64,000 bases of DNA, taken from Acidobacteriota bacterium. Lineage in GTDB: Bacteria > Acidobacteriota > Terriglobia > Acidiferrales > UBA7541. The notes under the pieces are model-generated. The model made no database searches and was not told the DNA's origin. It saw only the letters and a list, made by a program, of their open reading frames with translations. The position numbers were made by a program, and so were the translations under genes. This document shows, in pieces, positions 23,568-32,215 of this stretch; position 1 is the first letter of the stretch; each line of letters starts with the position of its first letter. The DNA lies in assembly GCA_003225315.1 (NCBI GenBank), contig QHZD01000017.1:264964-328963 (forward strand), read 5' to 3'.

Positions 23568-23610
23568 AATCAACACTTACACACGCCTCCCGTAACTGTT
23601 GATTCTAAAC
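23562..23610. repeat. 14-bp perfect inverted repeat over the stop codon
   Basis: GTTTAGAATCAACA (23562-23575) and its exact complement TGTTGATTCTAAAC (23597-23610) are separated by 21 bases, in which TTAC and GTAA can extend the stem. The TAG stop of the repeat-rich gene lies in the left arm. There is no T-run after it, so it is not a classic terminator. The following 130 bases up to the DtxR-type gene hold nothing else I recognise. Confidence 0.7.
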
Positions 23611-23741
23611 CATTTACACAAATACTAAGTCCTTTAAATGCAACATTTACAAGAAACACGGGGGGTGCTTAGAACCTCAGGCTAACAGGAAATCTTCGGC
23701 GCTGAGAACCAAAAACTTAGAACTAACAGCCTACAACTCCC

Positions 23742-24416
23742 TCAGGCGCTGAGACGTCGCACCCAAATGCGACTCGTGGCAGGCTTGCCCAGGTGCATCG
23801 TCTTCCCGTTGGATCGCAGCGTCATCGTCTCGTCGTACTCGCGTTTCAGCACTTCTACCGTCGTCGAAGGCCGCAGGTGCAGTCCTTCGAGGAATTCCAA
23901 AAACTCCGCATCCTTCTCGTATACGCAGAGAATTTCGCCCGCTTCCTTGGCCCGCAAATCGGAAAGCAGCACCGCGCCTTGCTTCCGAAGCTGCGGGATT
24001 CCCCCCCGCATCGGGACCCCATGCGGACAGCTCTTCTTGTCGCCAAATCGCTTGAGCAGTAACGCTTCTACTTCCGGAGAAATCGCGTGTTCCAGCCGCT
24101 CGGCCTCGTCGTGAGCCTTCGCCCACGACAGCCCGATCACTTCTGTTAATAGCATCTCCGCGAGCTGGTGTCTCAGCGCAAGATGTTCTGCTTTCTTGCG
24201 GCCTTTCTTTGTCAGATCGATTCGCCCGCTGCGCTCTACGCGCACGTGGCCGTCGCGCGTCATCCGCTTCAATGCAGCAGTCACCGCGGGAGGAGTCACT
24301 TTCAATTCCTCGGCGAGCCGCGCGCTGATGGGCGTCTGGTTCTCTTCCAGCATCTCCCAGATGGCCTTCAGATAGTCTTCTTGCGATACGCTTGTTTTTT
24401 CTCGCTGCAACGCCAC
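23742..24416 (-). CDS. DtxR/MntR-family metal-dependent regulator
   Basis: A 224-residue protein. The winged helix (about residues 8-70) reads SQEDYLKAIWEMLEENQTPISARLAEEL, VTPPAVTAALKRMTRDG and VERSGRIDLTKKG. The dimer/metal region has HDEAERLEHAISPEV and SCPHGVPM with the Cys and His ligands of DtxR/IdeR. A C-terminal SH3-like FeoA-type domain (GAVLLSDLRAKEAGEILCVY on) completes the three-domain layout. It would repress metal-uptake genes when Fe2+ or Mn2+ is bound. A TTG at 24410 has a better placed GGAG than the GTG at 24416. It is the last gene of a run with arsC-like and pdxT. Confidence 0.9.
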   Translation of the reverse strand: MALQREKTSVSQEDYLKAIWEMLEENQTPISARLAEELKVTPPAVTAALKRMTRDGHVRVERSGRIDLTKKGRKKAEHLALRHQLAEMLLTEVIGLSWAKAHDEAERLEHAISPEVEALLLKRFGDKKSCPHGVPMRGGIPQLRKQGAVLLSDLRAKEAGEILCVYEKDAEFLEFLEGLHLRPSTTVEVLKREYDETMTLRSNGKTMHLGKPATSRIWVRRLSA

Positions 24417-24418
24417 TC

Positions 24419-24886
24419 CTATCTGGTCGTGGTCTTCTGCTGCCGTTTCTCACGCAAGCCCTCGGCCAGCTGGTTCACGCGCCGTCGGATGCCTTCGAAG
24501 ACGCGCTGATATGTTTCCGCCGGGCGGCCGTACGGATCTTGCACCATCCAGTCTTCAACTTTTTCGTGACGCCTAAAGGCTTCTTCGCTTGGCTGTCCAG
24601 TCATGTTGATGATAACGTCTGCGGCTTCGGCGGCTTCTCGCGTGAACGCATCGGAAGTCAATCCATTTGTGGAGTAGCCATTCTGCACCAGTGTTTGCTT
24701 GGTTTGTTCGGCAATGAATCCCAGAGGGCTCAGCCCCGCGCTGGAGGGTTCGATCACGTCGGCGGCGTCATAGCGGGCAATCGCTTCGGCCATCGGACTC
24801 CGGCACGAGTTGCCAATGCACACGAAGAGCACCCTCGTCCGGCTGGAGTGCCGGGCACTGGAATCTGCGTTCTTTTCTTTTTCCAC
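24419..24886 (-). CDS. Low-molecular-weight phosphatase/arsenate reductase family protein
   Basis: A 155-residue protein with the LMW-PTP P-loop VLFVCIGNSCRSPMAEA (CIGNSCRS, C-x5-R-S) and the late Asp in VQDPYG. SAGLSPLGFIAEQT and TREAAEAADVIINMTG follow the ArsC/Wzb fold. It could be a thioredoxin-coupled arsenate reductase or a protein phosphatase. The Cys residues for the ArsC disulfide cascade (normally near residues 82 and 89) are not evident, favouring a phosphatase or an unusual ArsC. It starts at GTG five bases after the pdxT stop and ends two bases before the DtxR-type gene. Confidence 0.85.
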   Translation of the reverse strand: MEKEKNADSSARHSSRTRVLFVCIGNSCRSPMAEAIARYDAADVIEPSSAGLSPLGFIAEQTKQTLVQNGYSTNGLTSDAFTREAAEAADVIINMTGQPSEEAFRRHEKVEDWMVQDPYGRPAETYQRVFEGIRRRVNQLAEGLREKRQQKTTTR

Positions 24887-24888
24887 AA

Positions 24889-25488
24889 TTAGGACTTTGC
24901 GCTGCCCGCCGCTTGACTCGCCCCGGCCGCGACAAGGCTGAGGAAATGTTCATGCACAGTGGTGTCGTCTGTCAATTCAGGATGAAAGGTGGCGGCCATG
25001 ATCTGGTCCCGCTGCACCAGCGCAGGCTTCCCGGCGTACTCCGCAAGAACTCTTACACCCGGCCCGGCGCGCTCAATGATGGGTCCGCGGATAAAAACCA
25101 TTTCGAGCGGTTCGCTTTTCAGTTTCGTGGGCCCGCTGACCACGTCGCTCGCGATCTGCCGCCCATACGCATTTCGCAGCACGGTCATGTCCAAAAGTTT
25201 CAAGGAATCCTGTTTGGGATTCTGCACTTCTGTTGCGAGAAGGATTGCTCCGGCGCACGTTCCGAAAATAGCTCCTCCCTGCTTCGCGAATTTTTCGATC
25301 GCATCCGCCAGGCCTTCTTCCCGCAGAAATTGCAACTGCGTTGTGCTCTCCCCGCCCGGCAGAATTAAACCGTCGCAGCCTTCGAGCTGCGCAGGAGTCC
25401 GCACCTCCGCCGTTTCCGCGCCCAGCCGCTCCAGCATCGCGGCGTGCGCTTCAAAATCACCTTGAACGGCGAGAATTCCAATTTTCAC
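24889..25488 (-). CDS. pdxT: Pyridoxal 5'-phosphate synthase glutaminase subunit
   Basis: A 199-residue class I glutaminase. GILAVQGDFEAHAAMLERLG begins the family; LILPGGESTTQLQFL, the nucleophile in IFGTCAGAILLA, and the His-Glu pair in TFHPELT are the catalytic features. It releases ammonia to PdxS for making pyridoxal phosphate from ribose 5-phosphate and glyceraldehyde 3-phosphate. It lies 76 bases after pdxS and directly before the LMW phosphatase gene, so all are probably one transcript. Confidence 0.95.
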   Translation of the reverse strand: MKIGILAVQGDFEAHAAMLERLGAETAEVRTPAQLEGCDGLILPGGESTTQLQFLREEGLADAIEKFAKQGGAIFGTCAGAILLATEVQNPKQDSLKLLDMTVLRNAYGRQIASDVVSGPTKLKSEPLEMVFIRGPIIERAGPGVRVLAEYAGKPALVQRDQIMAATFHPELTDDTTVHEHFLSLVAAGASQAAGSAKS

Positions 25489-25564
25489 TCACGTACTCCA
25501 CGTTTTCTTTGCAGGGTCAGCATGCTGCGCCCTTGCGCCCAGGAGAAAAACTCTTGACGGACGC

Positions 25565-26485
25565 TTACCATCCGCGCGTCGAGAGCATGTCCTTCTCTTC
25601 CATCTGCCGCACGTCGAGTCCGCGCATGGCTTCGCCCAGTTCTTCGTGCGCTTCGAGAACAGCTTTCGCATCCTCGAAATGCGTCGCCGCTTTCACCACT
25701 GCCTTCGCACGCGTCTCAGGATCGCTGGACTTGAAGATGCCCGATCCAACGAAAACCGCTTCCGCGCCCAGGCGACGCACCAGGACCGCATCGGCTGGAG
25801 TGGCGATGCCACCTGCTGAAAAATTCGGCACCGGCAGCTTGCCGGTCTTGGCAATTTGGCAAATCAGTTCGAGCGGCGCGCCAAGCTCTTTTGCCTGGTG
25901 CATCAATTCGTCGTCGCGCATTGTGGTGAGCTTCTTCATTTGGCTGACGATCGCGCGCATGTGCCGGACCGCTTCCACGACGTTTCCGGAACCCGCTTCG
26001 CCCTTGGTGCGAATCATGGCCGCGCCTTCCGCGATGCGCCGCAACGCTTCACCCAAATTGCGCGCGCCGCAAACAAACGGCACGCGGTAATCGTGCTTCC
26101 AAATATGATTCTCTTCGTCGGCAGGCGTGAGCACTTCGCTCTCGTCGATGAAGTCCACTTCCAGCGCCTGCAACACTTCCGCTTCCGCAAAATGGCCGAT
26201 GCGCACTTTGGCCATCACCGGAATCGTCACCGTGGCCATAATTTCGCGAATCACTTTGATCGACGCCATGCGCGCCACGCCGCCCTCTTTGCGAATGTCC
26301 GAGGGCACGCGCTCCAGCGCCATAACGGCGCACGCGCCGGCTTTTTCGGCGATTTTGGCCTGCTCGGCGTTCGTGACGTCCATGATCACGCCGCCCTTGA
26401 GCATTTCCGCCAGGCCGACTTTCACGCGCCACTCATTCGACCCTTTCGTTCCGTTACCGCTTCCATTTGGTTTCTTCGCGTCCAT
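25565..26485 (-). CDS. pdxS: Pyridoxal 5'-phosphate synthase lyase subunit
   Basis: About 306 residues of the PdxS/SNZ barrel: [22 protein letters not shown] at the start, [73 protein letters not shown] and [12 protein letters not shown]. The Lys residues of MAKVRIG and the early active site carry the sugar intermediates. The ATG at 26485 is preferred because AGGAG lies seven bases upstream; an earlier frame start at 26530 overlaps the regulator gene. It is followed by pdxT. Confidence 0.95.
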   Translation of the reverse strand: MDAKKPNGSGNGTKGSNEWRVKVGLAEMLKGGVIMDVTNAEQAKIAEKAGACAVMALERVPSDIRKEGGVARMASIKVIREIMATVTIPVMAKVRIGHFAEAEVLQALEVDFIDESEVLTPADEENHIWKHDYRVPFVCGARNLGEALRRIAEGAAMIRTKGEAGSGNVVEAVRHMRAIVSQMKKLTTMRDDELMHQAKELGAPLELICQIAKTGKLPVPNFSAGGIATPADAVLVRRLGAEAVFVGSGIFKSSDPETRAKAVVKAATHFEDAKAVLEAHEELGEAMRGLDVRQMEEKDMLSTRGW

Positions 26486-26526
26486 TGCACTTCTCCTCTC
26501 GGTGCCGAAATGTTTTCTGATTTCCT

Positions 26527-28071
26527 TCAAACTAACGCCACGCGGCTGCGCTCTGCTCTGCGCACTCCGCGCTGCCGTTTGCGCATTTCAATCTTCAGCA
26601 AATCCGCGAGCGTCGCCACTCCGCGCGCAATTTGCTTTTCATCCAGACTTGCAAAGCCCAACCGCAGCGTGTTTGGCAACGGCGCTTGCACGTAGAAATA
26701 TCGTCCGGGAGCAAACAACACGCCGCGTTCTTTCACGTGAATTAGCAATTCGCTGGCGTCGAATCCCAGCGGCAGTTCCAGCCACAAGCACATACCGCCT
26801 TCCGGCTTGGTCCAGCGCGTTCCTTCGGGCATGTGCTTTCGTAGCGCTTCGTCCAACGCCACCAAGCGCGAAGTGTAAACCTTGCGCATCTTCGCGAGAT
26901 GCTTGCTGAAAAGTCCGCGGCGCAAAAATTCCGCGAGCGTGGCTTGCGCAAGTTGATCGGTATGCAGATCGGTCGTCTGCTTGACCACGCGCAATCGTTC
27001 AATCGCGGCTGGTGGAGCGACAATCCATCCGACACGCAAACCGGGAAAGGCCACTTTTGCAAAGCTGTCGATGTGAATGACCAGGTTGGAGCGGTCGAGC
27101 TGTTTTAATGAAGGAATGCGCTCCTCGCGCGCATGCAACCGCGCGTAAATGTGATCTTCCACCACGGGAACCTGGTGACGCGAGGCCAACTCCAGTAATT
27201 TGCGCCGTGACGCGAGTGGCATCGATGTTCCGGTTGGATTGTGAAAGTCCGGCGTAAGCAGGATGAGCTTTACGCGATTCGCCGCCAGCGTCGCTTCCAA
27301 CGCTTCCAGATCGAGTCCCAACGGCGTGCCCGGCTCGGCATGCGTCCGCATCGGAACGCTCAGGCAGCGCGCCCGCGCACCGTGGAAAATTGCCACCGCA
27401 CCCGGATATGTCGGATTTTCCATAATCACGGAATCGCCGGGGCGCACAAACGCTTTGCTGATCAAATCGAACGACTGCTGGCATCCATCGGTGATGAGCA
27501 GGTTTTCGTCTTTGGCCGCGATGCCGTCGTGATGCAGCATCTCGAGCAGTGCCGCTTTCAACGGGGGGTAGCCGTCTGACGGACCAAGATTCAGCACTTC
27601 CGCGCCTTCGCGCCGCAGCACGGCGTTCACGCAAGTTTGCAATTCTTCAATTGGAAAAAATTCTTCAGCCGGACATGCCATCACAAACGAAAGCGCACCC
27701 TCCGGCACATTGGCGGTGAGGCGGCTAAGGATTTCTTCCCCGCGTTCATCAGCGAAGAGCAGTTCCCATCGGATTCCGCCGTTGCCGTTCAGGACCGGAG
27801 GCGCGGGCGGCGTAATCTTTAGTCCATTGCCGTTGCCCTTGATGAACGTGCCGCGCCCCACGTGGCCTTGAATCAAACCTTCCGATTCCAGCTCGGCGTA
27901 GGCATTCGCCACCGTGGTGCGGTGAACGCCGAGCATGGTGGCGAGCTCACGGCTGGCGGGAATGCGGTCGCCCTGGCGCAAATCGCCTGCGTGCACGAGG
28001 GCGCGCAGTTGGTCGCGAAGCTGGATGTACAGCGGAACGTGACTCTGTGGCTGGAGATGAAGTGGAAGCAT
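26527..28071 (-). CDS. pdxR: MocR/PdxR-type regulator with aminotransferase domain
   Basis: A 514-residue fusion. Residues 10-80 form a GntR winged helix ([51 protein letters not shown]). Residues about 120-500 form a fold-type I aminotransferase with PLP-binding [15 protein letters not shown] and the Schiff-base Lys in [14 protein letters not shown]. MocR proteins of this type next to pdxST are usually PdxR, sensing PLP. The gene is co-directional and 42 bases before pdxS, unlike the divergent arrangement usual in Gram-positives. The symbol rests on context, and other MocR members cannot be excluded. Confidence 0.82.
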   Translation of the reverse strand: MLPLHLQPQSHVPLYIQLRDQLRALVHAGDLRQGDRIPASRELATMLGVHRTTVANAYAELESEGLIQGHVGRGTFIKGNGNGLKITPPAPPVLNGNGGIRWELLFADERGEEILSRLTANVPEGALSFVMACPAEEFFPIEELQTCVNAVLRREGAEVLNLGPSDGYPPLKAALLEMLHHDGIAAKDENLLITDGCQQSFDLISKAFVRPGDSVIMENPTYPGAVAIFHGARARCLSVPMRTHAEPGTPLGLDLEALEATLAANRVKLILLTPDFHNPTGTSMPLASRRKLLELASRHQVPVVEDHIYARLHAREERIPSLKQLDRSNLVIHIDSFAKVAFPGLRVGWIVAPPAAIERLRVVKQTTDLHTDQLAQATLAEFLRRGLFSKHLAKMRKVYTSRLVALDEALRKHMPEGTRWTKPEGGMCLWLELPLGFDASELLIHVKERGVLFAPGRYFYVQAPLPNTLRLGFASLDEKQIARGVATLADLLKIEMRKRQRGVRRAERSRVALV

Positions 28072-28085
28072 TGTCTCTCACCTTC

Positions 28086-28109
28086 GGCCAATTCTACCAG
28101 ATATTGGCC
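28086..28109. promoter_or_regulatory. Inverted repeat upstream of the PdxR-like gene
   Basis: GGCCAAT (28086-28092) and ATTGGCC (28103-28109) are a perfect 7-bp inverted repeat with a 10-base gap. Another GCCAAT half-site follows at 28120-28125. It lies 15 bases upstream of the regulator start and may be its own operator. This is inferred from position. Confidence 0.45.
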
Positions 28110-28217
28110 TGTTGCAAGAGCCAATTTGTCTTTTGCCGAGGGCTTCGCCCAGCCGGTCGCTTGGGGTGACGCCCGGTCAAGGAAAAGAACCTCTCGCCGA
28201 TTTTTGTTCATTTGCGG

Positions 28218-28247
28218 ACACGGGTGTTCGAGCTCGAACACCGGTGT
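28218..28247. promoter_or_regulatory. 30-bp near-perfect palindrome
   Basis: The central GGTGTTCGAGCTCGAACACC (28223-28242) is a perfect 20-bp palindrome, and the arms extend to 30 bp with one mismatch. It lies between the leftward vitamin B6 genes and the rightward LamG-like gene. There is no T-run, so an operator for a dimeric regulator is more likely than a terminator. Confidence 0.6.
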
Positions 28248-28396
28248 GGGCCCTGTCCGAACGCATCCATTTCATTTTATGGAGCTTAAGTGAATTCTTC
28301 TTTGGCCTGCGAAGTGCGTGCGAGTCCTCTAACCTGGCGGTCAGTGAGGATTCCTACTGTGCCAGGAATTTCAGGGAAGAATGAGGTGATCATCGA

Positions 28397-29485
28397 ATGA
28401 GAACCTGCACGCTTTCCTCTACGAGGCTTGACAAGACTATTGATGTATCCCGCTTTTTGCGCGCCACGGGAGCCGTACTGGTTGGTGTTTCTGCGTCCCT
28501 TTCCGCGAACGCACAGGTCTCTCGTACGCCGGAGCCAACTACGCAGGAGGCGCGGAGCTTCACGCTGACGGATCTGAACGACCTGATCGTAACCGCCGGC
28601 GGGAAGGCAGAGACAGTCGAATACCAAGGACGCAAAGCGGTTCGCCTGACCACACAATCCGATAAAGATATCTTCGCCTTTCTCAAGGGAGTCCAGATTC
28701 AGGACGGAACGATTGAGAGCGATATCGCCCTGAAGATCACTACGCCTCCGGGTGTCCGGATGCCCGGCTTCGTTGGCATCGCCTTCCGGGCCAGGACGGA
28801 TGCTTCGCATTACGATTTATTTTACCTACGGCCTGGGAATTCCCGCACCGAAGATCAGGCGATGCGAAACCACTCTGTGCAATACGTCGCTGCGCCGGGA
28901 TTCGATTGGTACAAGCTGCGCAGAGAATGGCCGTGGATTTACGAATCCTATGCCGATCTACAGCCTGAAGTATGGATCAGAGTAAAGATCGAAATTCACG
29001 GAAGGACTGCGAAGTTGTATGTCGGCGGATCAGAGAATCCGAGCTTGATCGTGAATGGCTTGAAAGGCGAGGACCTGCAGGGCGGTGTTGCTTTATGGGG
29101 TTATCCTGGGGAGGAAGCCTATTTTTCCAACGTGAAGGTGATTCCTGCCAGAGCGGAGGCCGTAACGAATGAGGGCGAAGCCTCCGGAACATGGGAAGTA
29201 AAATTCGCCAGCGATTACGGCCGTTACGAAGGATCGATGAACCTCCATCGTGAGGGCAACGCAGTGAGAGGCATATGGTCCGGCGCGTTTGGCCAGGAGC
29301 AGCCGGTCAGCGGCACGTGGCGCAGCGGGTATGTCGAGCTTACGTTCAGCGGAACGTGGCCGAGTGAAAAGCCAGCACCCATGACGGCGACCCTGGCCGG
29401 ATGGATTGATGGAGATTCGGCGAAGGGCCGAATGAAAGTGGAAGGCCGAGCCGATGGACAATGGACCGCTCAACGGAAGAAGTGA
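28397..29485 (+). CDS. Secreted LamG/3-keto-disaccharide hydrolase-like protein
   Basis: A 362-residue protein with an N-terminal signal (FLRATGAVLVGVSASLSANAQ). Residues 50-255 have a concanavalin-like jelly-roll order: SFTLTDLNDLIVTAGGKAE, GTIESDIALKI, GFVGIAFRARTDASHYDLFY, DWYKLRREWPWIYES, WIRVKIEIHGRTAKLYVGG and GGVALWGYPGEEAYFSNVKV. This resembles DUF1080-type or LamG domains. A second beta domain follows, repeating GTW (SGTWEVKFASDYG, SGTWRSGYVELTFSGTW). It probably binds or cleaves glycans outside the cytoplasm; the substrate is unknown. Confidence 0.78.
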   Translation: MRTCTLSSTRLDKTIDVSRFLRATGAVLVGVSASLSANAQVSRTPEPTTQEARSFTLTDLNDLIVTAGGKAETVEYQGRKAVRLTTQSDKDIFAFLKGVQIQDGTIESDIALKITTPPGVRMPGFVGIAFRARTDASHYDLFYLRPGNSRTEDQAMRNHSVQYVAAPGFDWYKLRREWPWIYESYADLQPEVWIRVKIEIHGRTAKLYVGGSENPSLIVNGLKGEDLQGGVALWGYPGEEAYFSNVKVIPARAEAVTNEGEASGTWEVKFASDYGRYEGSMNLHREGNAVRGIWSGAFGQEQPVSGTWRSGYVELTFSGTWPSEKPAPMTATLAGWIDGDSAKGRMKVEGRADGQWTAQRKK

Positions 29486-29530
29486 GCGTAGCACGAGACG
29501 GTCCACGCCGCGGCTCATGTCCTGCCCGCG

Positions 29531-29830
29531 CTAGTCATCCGGCGAGACCGGGATGTCCGGCAGCTGGTCCGATTTCTTGGCACCGAAATGGTCGGCAAGT
29601 TCCTCACCACTAAAGCTGTGAGTAAAGCTCTCTTTGATCTCGGGCAGCATCGAACTATTCCAGTCGTACCACTCCCGCGCGAGCCGCTGATAAATGTCCT
29701 TCTTGCGTTCCTTTAGGTTGGCGCGTTCCAGCGGGTCTTCGACCACGTTGAAAAGGAACGTGTTGTCCAGGATTTTGAGAAACTTGTAGTCACCGTCGCG
29801 CGCATCCGCCAAAGACCCCCTCGGCGGCGT
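29531..29830 (-). pseudogene. C-terminal remnant of an arylsulfatase-type gene
   Basis: The frame reads ADARDGDYKFLKIL, FLFNVVEDPLERANLKERK and YQRLAREWYDWNSSMLPEI, which is the conserved C-terminal end of formylglycine sulfatases (the DGDYK and LFN-x-x-x-DP-x-E motifs). The catalytic N-terminal 400 residues, including the C/S-x-P-x-R site, are missing, and an in-frame TAG closes the frame upstream. It is a deletion remnant, which marks this spot as a rearrangement site. Confidence 0.75.
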
Positions 29831-29905
29831 CGCCGTGAGTCCTTTCTATGTAGCGACCGATTGAGGAGTTTGGACGCGCCAAAAATACAGGTTTGAATAG
29901 AGTTG

Positions 29906-30721
29906 TTATTGGGAACTAGCCGTGGGCATCTTGCGAGGAGCGTTTCCGAAATTCACGAGAACGGCCGATTCATCTTTACCAGGTTCTACCGCAATCAATG
30001 CAAAAAATGGTCCTATCCCTTTCGCGCGCCGTTCTAGTTCTTTCCATTTGCGGGCCAAGAACCAGGCTGCCCCGGAAGTGCCAAACTCGCCCATGCCGGC
30101 GCAAGCGATCCACGTCCTCTCAGGAAATTGCCCTGGGTGAATCTTTAAAATGATCCCATAGTCTAAATGCCCGTGATGTTCAGTAATCGTGGGCTCACCA
30201 GTCCACTTCCACACCATGAAATCAGGGTTCGGAGCAATGATTACAAGATCATTCCCCTCGTTGTTGAATACGTCGATCGTTTTTAGATTGGAGATCAGCC
30301 CAAACGAAATGAAGTCAATATCAAGCTTGCCTGCGAGCGAGTTGCAATCGATGAACGTTGATTCACGGGCACCATCCTTACCGAGTGCAGATGCAACGTA
30401 GGATGCGGCCCTTATTTCGCAACTACTCGTGATTTGCGAGGCCGAAAACCTTGCGTTATCGCTGTCACTTCGGACAAAAACAAAAGGCTCTCCGAGTGGA
30501 CGCAAGAATGTTGCCGGAAGCGACACTTTTACATCGGGATGCAGCTTGAGAGGGGCGTAGACCAACTGATAGCGCCCACCTTCGCTGCCAAACACTCGCT
30601 GGAACCGGCGGCGGCGCCAGCGTTTGGACGTCCAGGCATACAATCCTGTCGCAACGATCGTTAGAATGCCACCGACCACGTTGTATGTGATGTTTAGTGC
30701 TGGCGATTCGAGAAAAGCCAT
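29906..30721 (-). CDS. Membrane-anchored protein of unknown function
   Basis: About 271 residues. A single N-terminal membrane helix (NITYNVVGGILTIVATGLYAW) and a basic KRWRRRRFQR stop-transfer are followed by a soluble alpha/beta domain: FVFVRSDSDNARFSASQI, STFIDCNSLAGKLDIDFISF, GLISNLKTIDVFNN, WIACAGMGEFGTSGAAWFLA and FFALIAVEPGKDESAVLVN. The GMGEFGTSGAAWFLA turn suggests nucleotide or small-ligand binding, but I know no family. The first ATG before the helix is chosen. Composition is lower in GC than its neighbours, and it sits beside a sulfatase remnant, so it was probably acquired. Confidence 0.7.
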   Translation of the reverse strand: MAFLESPALNITYNVVGGILTIVATGLYAWTSKRWRRRRFQRVFGSEGGRYQLVYAPLKLHPDVKVSLPATFLRPLGEPFVFVRSDSDNARFSASQITSSCEIRAASYVASALGKDGARESTFIDCNSLAGKLDIDFISFGLISNLKTIDVFNNEGNDLVIIAPNPDFMVWKWTGEPTITEHHGHLDYGIILKIHPGQFPERTWIACAGMGEFGTSGAAWFLARKWKELERRAKGIGPFFALIAVEPGKDESAVLVNFGNAPRKMPTASSQ

Positions 30722-31163
30722 GTCGTCGATGATAGCGAAGACGGGTTTGCGAAAACAGGTGGGGAGCTTTCTGGGACCAGTGCGTCTGCGGAGACACTTA
30801 CCGCTGCGCAACGATCTCCAAGCGCAAGTCCCTCACCTCGTGGAATTATGCTTTCACGTTTCCTGCCTTACTGCAGCGCGTCGGAACGGAAAGGGGCGAT
30901 CCGTTCGGAGCCGTGTTGAGCGCAATCGAATGGCTTTTCGGCACCCCTTAGAACGCAACACTTCACGCGTTCTGTTGCCTTTCCACAGCGACTCGGCCGC
31001 TTAAGGGCAATAGAGTCATCTGAGCGGGCGATGGGAATCGAACAAATACAACCGGCCAAAACAAGGTGTTTTCTTGGAAAAACGCTTTTCAATGGCGCGT
31101 AGTCTAACACGTAGCGAGGAACCGTGCTGAAGCCAGACCAGATTCTGAACGCGATTGCTGACC
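30722..31163. other. Non-coding stretch between unknown protein and sugar cluster
   Basis: No reading frame here has protein-like composition. On the minus strand, 31046-31021 reads GTTCGATTCCCATCGCCCGC, similar to the 3' end of a tRNA, but no matching 5' half or acceptor stem is present. It might be a tRNA fragment left by integration, which I cannot confirm. Confidence 0.35.
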
Positions 31164-32105
31164 TTACGTCCGGCCCAGGACCAGGCGGTCGACGCGGCGG
31201 CTGACGTCGCGGAGGTAGGCCTCGTCGCCGGCTTTCAGCTCGGTAATGGCGCTTCCCGCGTAGCCGATTTCGCGAAAGGCCGCGCGCACGGCTTCCCAGT
31301 CCACATCGCCATCGCCGAGGTTCACCCACTCGTAGCCGTTTTCTTTGCGCTTGAAGTCCTTCAGATGGACTTTGACGATGCTCTTCCCCAGCGCGCGAAT
31401 CCAGTCCTGGGGATAGCCGTACAGCAGCACATTCCCGACGTCGAACCATGCTTGAATCCACGGATTCTGAAATTCCTTGATGTACGCGGCCATCTCCAGC
31501 GGGCTAAGCAGGAACTTGTTCCAGACTTCTTCAATGGCGATCACAATCTTCAGCTCTTCGGCGAGGGGCAACAGCTTGCGAATTTCCTTCTGCGAACGGC
31601 TCCAGGCATCGCGGTAGGAAGTCTGAGGATTCACGACCGCAGGCACGAGCAACACAGCGTCCGATCCCCAAAGCTTGGCGTTCTGCAGCGACGTGCGCAT
31701 TCCCGCCATGCTCTTCTCCACGACCGCGGGATCGCTGGACGAGAGCGGATACTGCCAATGGTCCATGTTCATCACCGAATCGATGCGAACGCTCGCGCCG
31801 TCGGCGGCTTTCTTGATCTCTTCGGCTTCATGTTCATCAGGTGTGGTCGGCGCCTGGATCACTTCGAAGCCAACGTCGCGCGCCATTTTCATGCGATCAG
31901 CGTGGCTCAGCTTGGCTGGCAGCATGTCGAGGAGCACTCCCTTCTTGATTGGCAAAGGTGCGGGAGATGGCGTCGTGGCGACGAGGTTCGGCCTGGGTGA
32001 AGGTGCAAAGATTTCGCCAGCTCCGGATGCGCCAATTGCCGCCGAACAGGCTGTCGTCACCGTGGTTTTCAGAAATTCACGACGCGAAGGATTTTCAATC
32101 GACAT
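31164..32105 (-). CDS. Tat-exported sugar phosphate isomerase/epimerase-like TIM barrel
   Basis: About 313 residues. A twin-arginine signal (SRREFLKTTVTTACSAAIG) precedes an AP-endonuclease-2/xylose-isomerase-like barrel: MKMARDVGFEVIQAP, KIVIAIEEVWNKFLLSP with the metal-binding Glu, IQAWFDVGNVLLYG with Asp, and IVKVHLKDFKRKEN with His and Asp. GDGDVDWEAVRAAFREIGY is the typical closing helix. It is the last of four leftward genes for export and conversion of a sugar. GAGG lies five bases before the ATG at 32105. The substrate is unknown; a 3-keto-sugar pathway is a reasonable guess from the DUF1080 partner. Confidence 0.88.
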   Translation of the reverse strand: MSIENPSRREFLKTTVTTACSAAIGASGAGEIFAPSPRPNLVATTPSPAPLPIKKGVLLDMLPAKLSHADRMKMARDVGFEVIQAPTTPDEHEAEEIKKAADGASVRIDSVMNMDHWQYPLSSSDPAVVEKSMAGMRTSLQNAKLWGSDAVLLVPAVVNPQTSYRDAWSRSQKEIRKLLPLAEELKIVIAIEEVWNKFLLSPLEMAAYIKEFQNPWIQAWFDVGNVLLYGYPQDWIRALGKSIVKVHLKDFKRKENGYEWVNLGDGDVDWEAVRAAFREIGYAGSAITELKAGDEAYLRDVSRRVDRLVLGRT

Positions 32106-32215
32106 AGACACCTCGGAAGAGCTCTTGAGACTTCCTAACGCAAAGCGGATTAGTTTCCGACAGATTCGCCGCCGGAATCAGTTCGGAGAAAAAACCGAGA
32201 TCCAGAATTGCCGCT

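Noticed and set aside
31021..31046. tRNA-like sequence GTTCGATTCCCATCGCCCGC
   Set aside because: There is no 5' half, anticodon arm or acceptor stem within 80 bases, so it is not a gene; kept only as a weak hint of an integration scar.
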